The position numbers were made by a program, and so were the translations under genes. From positions 52,291,199 to 52,355,198 of the forward strand of contig CM060307.1 of the NCBI GenBank assembly GCA_030674185.1: a stretch of 64,000 bases of DNA, given 5' to 3'. Shown in pieces: positions 55,988 through 64,000 of this stretch. A model generated the notes under the pieces. It was not told the DNA's origin. It saw only the letters and a list, made by a program, of their open reading frames with translations, and did no database searches. Position 1 is the first letter of the stretch. The number at the start of each line of letters is the position of its first letter. The stretch comes from Monoplex corrugatus. Lineage: Eukaryota; Mollusca; Gastropoda; Littorinimorpha; Ranellidae.

Positions 55988-56030
55988 TAAACAAACAAAC
56001 AAACAAACAAACAAACAAACAAACAAACAG
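55988..56030. repeat. (AAAC)n microsatellite
   Basis: About ten CAAA units. Confidence 0.95.
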
Positions 56031-56337
56031 AAGAATTTCAGCAATGAACTACATAATTATTCGTCATAGATAGAAAAAATGAAACATACACAGTTAATCG
56101 TCATAGAAAGAAAATGAATCGACTGAAGATTGTGAAGCGGTACAAGACTAATTTTTCGCACTTTGATATAGCGTTTGTGTAACAGTGGTCTAGAACTGAA
56201 TCGGACTCATTCGCGACTTACCATTACAAAATTTGATAAAATCCATCCATAGGAAATATAGAAAATTATTTTCCTGGCACATTTCATTTCGTCTCCAGAC
56301 ACGAACAAAAATCCTATACAAACAGACAACTACTACC

Positions 56338-56350
56338 CAGACAGCCAGAA

Positions 56351-56385
<35 letters not shown>

Positions 56386-56408
56386 ACAGACAGACAGACA
56401 GACAGACA

Positions 56409-56448
<40 letters not shown>

Positions 56449-56475
56449 AACACACAAACAAACAAACAAATCGAC
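56338..56475. repeat. (CCAG)n-(ACAG)n-(CA)n-(AAAC)n compound microsatellite
   Basis: Four different simple repeats in immediate succession, each grading into the next by one base change. Confidence 0.95.
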
Positions 56476-58363
56476 ACACACAGATGGCCAGACAGAAAAC
56501 ACGTACAGAAATAAACACAAATGGATCACAAAAAAGTCTAAAAAAAAATAAATGCAAAAAGAAAGGCAACATTTACGTGTACTGATATCCAACAGAAACA
56601 ACAATCATCTGATTACCAGAGTGATACAGCCGTGTTTCTTCACATGGGGCAACAGCAGGTCAAACGGGTCTATGCATGTTATAGCTCAGGCAGGTCAGTG
56701 TACTGATACTGATTATCAGTCAGCTGACTGAATTATCAAACCACTTTGTATTGAAACCAAACCAAACGACAGTAATTGTTCCCAAGAAAATTATCCCCTT
56801 ACGCCCCTCCACCAACCCCTTCACTTAAGTTCAACCCCTTTGGAAAGATAAAGGCAAGATATGTGGAGGAGAACGTTCTAAGAGCGGTGCGGCAGCAAGT
56901 ATTGTAACAGTTTATGCGGTTTTTCTACTATTGAGAAACGTGTTGCGTTAGGTATTTTGAAGATAACCCGTAGATCTAAGTGTCTGAGAGTTATCTATCG
57001 CTGGATGTACGTGTTTTCTATGGGACAAGACTGTTTTGTTTTCAAGTGCATGTGCACCACTGATTATTGTGCAGTCTTTCCTTAGTCACATACACACACA
57101 CGCGCGTGCGCGTGCGTGCGCGCGCGCGCACGCACACCCAACCACCCACGCACAGACACAGACATACTCACACACACACACGCGCGCGCGCACGCACACA
57201 CACACCGTTCATCCATTCTTATCTAAATATGTGTAGCTGTGACTATAACCCAAAAAGGACAACAATCTGTCTTTAAAAAAAAAAAAGCCACAAATCATTG
57301 TTGATATGTTTTAAGCATAACCGTAAACAATCATAAATATTTTGTGTAGGAATGGAGGTAGTTGCTTCTGCAATGCCGGTTGTATGAAACATCTGGGAAA
57401 ACTGATAACGGTGCCAGCCTCGACGCGCTTGGGTGGTATCTCTAGAGTTTGAGCTTGGGTGGAATTGTCATGATATTGGCCGGCCGAAGGTATGCTGTTA
57501 GGTAGATAAGTCAGTTTTCTACACTGCTACCTATTCCTCGACTGACCAAAAGAAGAAATAAGGAACTGTTCTATGAAATGATTAGTATTTACTTACCGCC
57601 TGTTACGGCACACAGACTAGGAAAGAAGAGTCTCCATTATTGTCTGTTCTGGGCCAACTGTGTGCAATTCTAGGTGTTTAAGGATCTCGAGGTCTTCTAT
57701 TGTTCATGGCCAGGTGATCTTGAATCATCTCCTAGTGTCCAGTGGTACCATGCAATATCAAGCAAATGTTTACATGGTCATTTGCATCAACTGTGCAGAA
57801 CAGTGAGATATGACAGCAGCGAGACTTAGAGGAGCAGGTGGACAAAAACAAATGGGACAACTCGTAAATGTAAAATTTAGGCACTAATATTTCATCTGAT
57901 GATGCTTGATTTACAAGCCTATCCAAATCAAAAACAAGGCGGTCTGTCCATAACATATGCACTGAATTGCATTACGTGATCATCGGTGAAGAGGTAACCA
58001 TGTTGTCATTCTGTGCGAGGGGAAGTTATCCAGAAGCATATTTCATGAAAATGTTATATAGTTATGTCCCTTAGACTCTGGCTGGTTCTCGTGGCATGTG
58101 ATTTCTTTCTTTCATTTTTTTCTTCTTTCTTTCTTCTTCTTTTCTAAATAAGCGCAACAGCCGTAAAAACATGTTGGGAAAAAAAAAATCGATAATCGCT
58201 AGAGTAAATTATCACAGAGAATAACATAACTACACAGATAAGGAAACGAATGCTTTTAAATTCGGAAAAGTGTGTTTGTGCGTGCGTCACGGTGTCTGTC
58301 TGTCGTGTATGTGTATGCACCCGAGCACACGCGCGTGTGTGTATTTGGTTGTGTGTGGTGTAT
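56476..58363. other. Spacer with CG/CA dinucleotide tract at 57,092-57,205
   Basis: Alternating CACACGCGCG sequence (alternating purine-pyrimidine) at 57,092-57,205. Otherwise no gene seen. Confidence 0.55.
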
Positions 58364-58640
58364 GTATGTATGTATGTATGTATATATATATAAATGTGTG
58401 TGTGTGTGTGTGTGTGTGAGTGAGTGAGGAGAGGTGGAGAGAGAGAGAGAGAGAGAGAGTTCAGATTTCAGAACACTTTATTACTTAAGGATAGAAGCAC
58501 TGGGTCCATTGGACCTTTCTTACAGCTAATCCTTGCCACTCTACACACGAACAATAAGCACAAAAAGAGCAAAGAAAAAATAAACATAAACTGTGAAACA
58601 CTTTACAACATAATTTGTAATAAAATATTGATTTCACATA
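58364..58640 (-). mobile_element. TG/GA tract joined to an AATAAA-bearing repeat end
   Basis: (TATG)n, (TG)n and (GA)n at 58,364-58,460. On the minus strand the tail is preceded by CTTAAGTAATAAAGTGTTCT. This parallels the ends at 38.9 and 62.4 kb. Confidence 0.5.
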
Positions 58641-58753
58641 TGTACCAATGGATCATGTGCTTTATTAAAGCACGAGCGACAAAGAACACAAACCAAAATA
58701 AATGCATGTCAACCCATAACAATAACAACAAGAATAAGGAAGCATTAAGTACG

Positions 58754-58814
58754 AGAGAGAGAGAGAGAGAGAAGAAGGAGGGAGGGAGAGGAAGGGGGAA
58801 GAGAGGGGAGAGAG

Positions 58815-58868
<54 letters not shown>
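58754..58868. repeat. (GA)n-rich tract
   Basis: GA repeats with GGA interruptions. Opposite-strand SLSL frames are artefacts. Confidence 0.95.
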
Positions 58869-59162
58869 GATAGCAACATATCACTTGTGATGACACGTAC
58901 AAATTTATCAAAATTAAGAAGGCGATGTAATAATAATTTTGATGGCATCCCGAAGATTCTTATTCGTTTCAATAATAAAGCCATAAACTCCTGGAAATAT
59001 GAGTCGAGTAAAAAAATTCTCTGGAAGCAACAATGAATAAAAATACGCATGACTTTATCTGCAACATCAACAATGGCATAATAACGTATACAGGATCTAT
59101 CAGTTCAACAAAGGGTTCCCTCACCCATCCTCTCTTCCCCACTCTCATCTTATTTGGTGTTC

Positions 59163-59252
59163 AGAGAGAGAGGGGGGGGGGGGAGAGAGAAGAAGGGAGG
59201 GAGAGAGAGAGAGGGAGAGAGAGAGAGGGAGAGAGAGAGAGAGAGAGAGCGT
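59163..59252. repeat. (G)n and (GA)n tract
   Basis: G run at 59,172-59,182 followed by GAGAGA/GGGAGA. Confidence 0.95.
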
Positions 59253-59371
59253 CGTTGTGTCTAGATACAGGCAGAGCGGATCATCACAGAAAGTGCATTG
59301 TAGAAACAGCGTATATGCTGACGGCAGTCTCCTCGATAGTGGAAACTGTAAGACTGAGGCATACTGTTTTA

Positions 59372-59455
59372 ATTGCAGTTTCAGTTTTCAAAATAACGTT
59401 TCCGTGCTCGGAATAAATTCTATATGCACTGATGCCATTAATGCCATGTGATAGA
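59372..59455 (+). repeat. SINE-like dispersed repeat, copy 3
   Basis: GCAGTTTCAGTTTTCAAAAT, CGTTTCCGTGCTCGGAATAA and TTCTATATGCACTGATGCC, in the same order as the 34.2 and 48.3 kb copies. Confidence 0.7.
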
Positions 59456-59673
59456 GAAGATTCAAAATGAATATGGCCTTGGTCGTACACCTGCACAAAT
59501 ATGAGGCATACGAGTTGTTGGTGACTTTAACTTCAACTGGGTTATCGGCAACCCCCCCACTGAGCCCCATGCTCAACCTTTTGCTGGTTTTGAGAAAATA
59601 CAAAACGGAAAGAAAAAATGATGCATGTTTTGCCTGCCATCCCCATTTCCTTCAATGTAGATGATTCTAGTCA

Positions 59674-59858
59674 TTAAGGTTTTTTTCTACTCCTTCACCC
59701 TATCCAACAGCTGCAAAAACTTAGCCCATTCAGTTTTTTTTATCCTATCCACCGCTAAGGAAGAAAAAAGGGGACAGGATGAGGGTTAAGTTTTTGTTTC
59801 GCTTATTATGGCTGATAATGTACAAGCTCGTGACAGGGTTGGGGAATCAAAGGGTTAA
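59674..59858. mobile_element. TTAA-bounded palindromic MITE, copy 6 (degenerate)
   Basis: Begins near TTAAGG...CTCCTTCACCCTATCCAA and ends GGGGAATCAAAGGGTTAA. Core palindrome partly replaced by A-rich sequence. Same orientation as the 7.9 kb copy. Confidence 0.7.
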
Positions 59859-60179
59859 GACAAGGATTAAAATTAATCCTCTCCCTACTCTGTCAACTCA
59901 TGTAGAGTCTGAGTCCAACTTTATATCATTTTTTTGTTGTTGTTTGATGTGAAATATCATTTTTTCGTAGAATGTTGTTTTATTCAAGTTGGTTAATGTG
60001 AATGTATCACAGGGAAGGACAGAGAGATGTCTTCACTTACTCACAGAGACACGCAAACACGAGTATTTGTAGTATCGCTATTTTTGCCACAAAGGGTGTA
60101 TATACCTGTTATCTTTATTTTGTACAATAAGGTCTGTTGGAAATGATATCGATTAAAGCTGCCTCGTGTTTGTTCAAAC

Positions 60180-60320
60180 CAAACCAAACCCAACCCGACC
60201 CAACCCAACGAAACCAAACTAACCAAACCTCACAAATCAAAACACATCAAAACAAAAAGAAACAAAAAAGTTGAAAAACACACACGCACGCGCGCTCGCA
60301 CAGACATACACACGCACACA
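60180..60320. repeat. (AACC)n-like and CA/CG low-complexity tract
   Basis: Degenerate CAAACC/CAACCC repeats to about 60,230, then A-rich and CACACGCACGCG sequence. Confidence 0.85.
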
Positions 60321-60379
60321 TTCACAAAAGTGAAAAAATAAACGTTTTCCAATAACCGTAAAGACATAGGGTTGTGACG

Positions 60380-60595
60380 TGGTAGACACTTCAACTTTTT
60401 CTTTGGGCCAGCATTATGAGGGCAGTGTTTATTTTCTCCATCGTAAATTTAGCTTCACCAACGCCGAAGAGGGTCGGGTACCCATGTACAGTGGGTGGTC
60501 AGGAGGCAATACGCACAAAATTTCTCAGGCCAGAATTGAACCCGTGCAAACCTGTACAGCGGGTATGCTTCTTCTACACCACCCAGACATACAAG
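60380..60595 (-). mobile_element. tRNA-derived SINE with A and B boxes
   Basis: On the minus strand GGGTGGTGTAGAAGAAGC contains TGGTGTAGAAG (60,581-60,571), a perfect match to the Pol III A-box consensus TRGYNNARNNG. GGTTCAATTC (60,542-60,533) matches the B box, 39 nt downstream. A non-tRNA body follows for about 150 bp, ending near an AATAAA (about 60,432) before ATTATGAGG. A true tRNA gene is excluded because the cloverleaf arms do not pair. Confidence 0.75.
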
Positions 60596-61009
60596 GAAAG
60601 AAAGAAAGACTAAAACGGGTTAGGGCGGTGGGGGGGGGGGGGGGGGGGCAGAAACAAAGAAAAAGGTGACAAAATAAACCCCCGATAGAGAGCACGAGCT
60701 GATATCTTTTTTTTTTTTTTTTTCACTATGATCCCAAGCCAAAGCTCAGCCAGGCCTGTGGGAGTGAAAGCGCTAATGTTGTCTTTGCCAATGTCTCCTC
60801 TGTTCCCTCAGCTGATCCTGGAGTTCCACTGTTACCGGGCAGATCTGGCATCTGATGGCTTGAGAGTCTGTGTACTGAATTCGAGCTTGTAAAACATACA
60901 GAAAACGAGTTGAAAAGCGTTCTTCCAGAAGAAAAAAAAAATCATTGCTAGTAGTCTTCGTTTTTGTTGTTGTTGTTGTTGTTTTTTAGTTGTTGTTGCT
61001 TTCTTAGTT

Positions 61010-61125
61010 TTGGTTTTGTTTGTTGTTTGTTTGTTTGTTTGGTTGGTTGGTTGGTTGGTTGGTTGGTTGGTTGGTTGGTTGGTTGGTTGGTTGGTTGGTT
61101 GGTTGGTTGGTTGGTTGGTTGGTTA
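61010..61125. repeat. (GGTT)n microsatellite
   Basis: GTTT units grading into about 23 GGTT units. Confidence 0.97.
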
Positions 61126-61797
61126 GGTGTTCGTTGCTGTTGTTTTCTTTTCTTTTTTCTCTACAGTTTTTGCCTTAATTCTAATGATCACATTAAATGA
61201 AAACAGACATTCAGTTCAAGATCAGTTATAAACTTGATCATTATAGTTGTTTGTGATACAATACACCGAAACAGAAATTCCCTCAGCCAAAGAAATGTCA
61301 AGCACTGTATACGCACCGCATCTTTAACATCACTTGCGAGCCGCATATCTCCGTACCACAGTTTTAGCTGTTATAGTTGATACAATAGAGCCGTTGTACT
61401 TGGCAGCCTTTGTTTCATATTATGGGGTTACTTTGTCATAAACTGTCACAGCGTGTGGATCACTCAACAGAATGAGTAATTCCTGAAAACATTATATTAT
61501 TTTTTAACAAAAAGAAAGTAGGAAAGGACAGATTACGAGTTCTAGTCAGACTGCCGGGAGCCAACACGTTGTGCTGAATGCGAGAAATTGCCGATTCCGG
61601 GTAATAGACAATTGTTTTGTTGATTGTATGGAACAGACAAAAGCTTGTCTAATTCAAAAGCTATCACAAAACAAATTCCCGCTGGAAAATGGCTTCTACA
61701 AAGAGTTAATGGATACGAAAATCTGTCCATTATTCATTTATCATTAAAAATGTGTTAGAGCATATCACCTTATAACCCGTTTTCTAATGTGCAAAAT
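61126..61797. other. Spacer, nothing recognised
   Basis: AT-rich, no supportable gene. Confidence 0.5.
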
Positions 61798-61845
<48 letters not shown>

Positions 61846-62108
61846 GACAGAGAGAGGAAGAAACAGAGAGAGACAGAGAGGGAGAGAGAGAGAAGGAGAG
61901 AGAGAGAGAGAGAGAGGGAGAAGGAGAGAGAGAGAGAATATGACAATTTGAGAGAGACAGACAGGCAGACAGACAAACAGACAGACAGACACAGGGGAGA
62001 GAGAGAGAGAGACAGATAGAGACAAAGAGAAGAGAGAGAGAGGCAGAGAGAGACAGAGAAAGAAAGACAGAGAGAGAGAGAGAATATGACAATTTGAGCG
62101 AGAGAGCT

Positions 62109-62145
<37 letters not shown>

Positions 62146-62268
62146 CAGGGGAGAGAGAGAAAGAGAGACAGAGTGAGAGAGAGAGAGACAGAGAGAGAGA
62201 GAATATGACAATTTGAGCGAGAGAGCTAGAGAGAGACAGATAGATAGATAGAGAGAGAGAGACAGAGT

Positions 62269-62300
<32 letters not shown>

Positions 62301-62370
62301 CAGGGGAGAGAGAGAGAGAGGGAGAGAGAGAGAGAAAGAGAGACAGAGACAGAGAGAGACAGAGTGACAG
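61798..62370. repeat. (GA)n/(GACA)n array with repeated GAATATGACAATTTGAG blocks
   Basis: GA and GACA repeats in which the non-repeat string GAATATGACAATTTGAG recurs at about 61,936, 62,082 and 62,201. (GACA)n and ACAGGGGAGA segments recur with it. Array period 119-146 bp. Confidence 0.93.
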
Positions 62371-62790
62371 AACTCAGAACTCAGAAAATGTTTATTGTAC
62401 ATCGGCCTTAGGCCACAATACATGCATGGGGAAGGGGAGGGGAGGAGATCAGGTTTTCTTATACATTCATACCAGGTAGAAAGAAACTCTAGAGCTAGAC
62501 AACAGAAGGTCTTCAGAGAAGTAACCCCCTTTAGACAAGTGTTTCGGCCCTGAACTCCTTACACTCTCGGGGGCCGGGCCACATCCAGGTCATGACTCCT
62601 GGATGCCCTTCTGCTGTTGTCTATGTGTTTCGGCCCTGAACTCCTTACACTCTCGGGGGGCCGGGCCACATCCAGGTCATGACTCCTGGATGCCCTTCTG
62701 CTGTTGTCTATTTTTTTCCCACGCCGGGGAGCGAACCTGCGCTTCAGAACTGCGGTACGCGGTTTTACCAATGTGCTGACGGGGCACACA
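62371..62790 (-). mobile_element. tRNA-headed SINE-like element with 87-bp internal duplication
   Basis: Minus strand, 5' to 3': GCCCCGTCAGCACATTGG, A box TGGTAAAACCG (62,770-62,760, perfect TRGYNNARNNG), B box GGTTCGCTCC (62,737-62,728). A T-run then leads to two tandem copies of an 87-bp unit (62,712-62,626 and 62,625-62,539). The body ends at ACAATAAACATTTTCTGAG (about 62,395), followed by the (TC)n array. That is a retroposon layout: Pol III head, body, AATAAA, simple tail. An open frame from the LINE remnant upstream runs through the head, so the parts could also belong to one LINE 3' end. Confidence 0.55.
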
Positions 62791-62799
62791 TCATCTGTA

Positions 62800-63075
62800 G
62801 GGGATTTAATCCTTATGAAGTTCATTTTTGGTTCCTCCTTGCCCAGATCCAGCTTGAGCTCCTTTCTGCTGCCTCTGCCATCGCTTTAAGGGCTCTAGTC
62901 CTCTTCTTCCCAGAAATGGCGAGTTGTTTCATGAGATCATAAGCGGAGGTGCCCACAGACCCTCTTGCCCCGACCTCTATGGCGAAGATTTTGACCCGCA
63001 GACCTGCTTTCTTCAAGGTGCTGGCAAGACCGGCGTACTATCAAACTGCAGTGAGCTCTGCCAGATTGTCCCCTT
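62800..63075 (-). mobile_element. LINE polymerase C-terminal remnant
   Basis: The minus-strand frame reads LRVKIFAIEVGARGSVGTSA, YDLMKQLAISGKKRTRALKA, MAEAAERSSSWIWARRNQ. The pattern EVGARG...S...L...GI.G......L...AE.AS.W.W..R is what I recall at the C-terminus of several invertebrate LINE polyproteins. No RT core is nearby, so it is a short relic. Confidence 0.55.
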
Positions 63076-63339
63076 CTATCGTTTACCGTCACATAAGCTG
63101 GGATACATTCATCTTTGCATTTACAGTAGTCCTTTCATTTGTATTCTAGTCCATATTCCTTAACTGGCCAGCTAAGAATATTTGTCATTAACCGCATCTA
63201 TATCATTCATCCAACTGTCAATTTTACAATAACTGGCTATCAGACAAACTGTTCAATTAGTGCACAGATCTGACGTTTTTTGTACCCTTCAGTGATCATA
63301 CAGTTAATCAATACATTCAACCACAGCTACTTGACATAA

Positions 63340-63870
63340 ACAATCAATCCATCAATCGATCAACCAACCAACCAATCAATCAATCAGTCAACCAATCAAT
63401 TAACCAATCAATCAACTGATTTACCAATTGATCAATCAAATAATCCGCCATTCAGCCCGTGAATCAACTGACAAATCAACTTTCAATTGACTGGGTCAGA
63501 TGCATCATCCAACCGTACAATCGATATCACTTCAGTAACAATCACTTCACGTAATCACTCACTCACTCAATCAATCAATCAATCGGTCAATCATTTGACC
63601 AGTTAATCAGTCACCCGTGACTTAATCGACCAGATAACCTAGAATTTAACCGAGTTCGATATATCAATTTGCAATCGTTACTTCAAATAACGCGAATCAA
63701 TCATCCATACATTCAATAATTCAATCACTGATTGATCAATAGCTAAAAACCATCAATCTATAAATCGATCAGTCGGTGAGCCACCCATCAATTAACAAAT
63801 TAGATAATCATTCCGTTGTTAGCTAATCATGCGTTCAGTTTATCAATTTATTCATCAGTATATCTAAACC
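63340..63870. repeat. Degenerate (AATC)n array
   Basis: Period-4 sequence of AATC/ACCA/ATCA variants with purer patches at 63,360-63,425 and 63,568-63,590. It decays toward the window end. No gene seen. Confidence 0.88.
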
Positions 63871-64000
63871 AATCAATGGAATTAATGTACAATGAAATGA
63901 ACCAAGAAATATATGACATAAGAGCAATTCGACCCCAAAACAGTCGGTTAATTGGCAAAAACAGACATTCATAATGCCAATCAATTAATCAGACTAATCG

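Noticed and set aside
61765..62423. SLSLSL and RERERE frames
   Set aside because: Microsatellite (GA)n/(TC)n translations without start context or conservation; same for 53,331-53,919, 54,115-54,591 and 58,424-59,050.
62713..62790. Functional tRNA gene
   Set aside because: A and B boxes are present, but the acceptor and D arms do not pair well and the sequence is followed by a T-run and repeat body; a SINE head is more likely.

Overview
This window is animal nuclear DNA with no prokaryotic gene organisation. The long (CA)n/(TG)n, (GA)n and tetranucleotide tracts, the retroelement families and a spliced nuclear-receptor gene point to a lophotrochozoan, most likely a marine gastropod mollusc. 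The taxon is my inference, made without any database search. Most apparent reading frames rich in CVCV, HTHT, SLSL or RERE are microsatellite translations, not proteins.

One host gene can be supported exon by exon. It lies on the minus strand at about 43,985-48,709 and encodes a nuclear hormone receptor of the NR1J (HR96-like) type. Two exons supply the two zinc fingers (P-box ESCKA), one the hinge plus the start of the ligand-binding domain, and two the rest of that domain, ending in an AF-2-like helix. All splice sites fit except in exon 4, where one extra A breaks the frame. Its introns hold a decayed LINE, a TTAA-bounded MITE, a SINE-like fragment and a GAT/GAC higher-order repeat.

The rest is mobile and repetitive DNA. 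Position 1-877 is a piggyBac transposase pseudogene. 1,150-2,295 is a CR1/L2-like LINE. An RTE-like LINE family has five copies (about 6,243, 12,199, 34,350, 43,620 and 52,303), two with clear target-site duplications. 23,777-29,222 is a complete but inactivated DIRS-type tyrosine-recombinase retroelement on the minus strand, with inverted terminal repeats and an internal complementary region that matches both outer ends. A Ty3-like remnant sits at 37.9-38.5 kb, further LINE remnants at 13.8, 32.9, 45.4 and 62.8 kb, and tRNA-derived SINEs at 60.4 and 62.4-62.8 kb. Six copies of a 150-190 bp palindromic MITE bounded by TTAA (7.9, 11.8, 29.7, 48.0, 49.5 and 59.7 kb) look like non-autonomous piggyBac-type elements.

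Tandem structures include a 30-45 bp minisatellite at 42.5-43.9 kb interrupted by a LINE copy, another minisatellite at 51.3-52.0 kb, a 744-bp direct duplication at 53.1-54.6 kb, and many microsatellites. The remaining stretches (for example 9.1-11.2, 18.1-20.8, 35.4-37.9, 40.9-42.5 and 54.7-58.4 kb) are AT-rich intergenic or intronic DNA in which I see no supportable gene.
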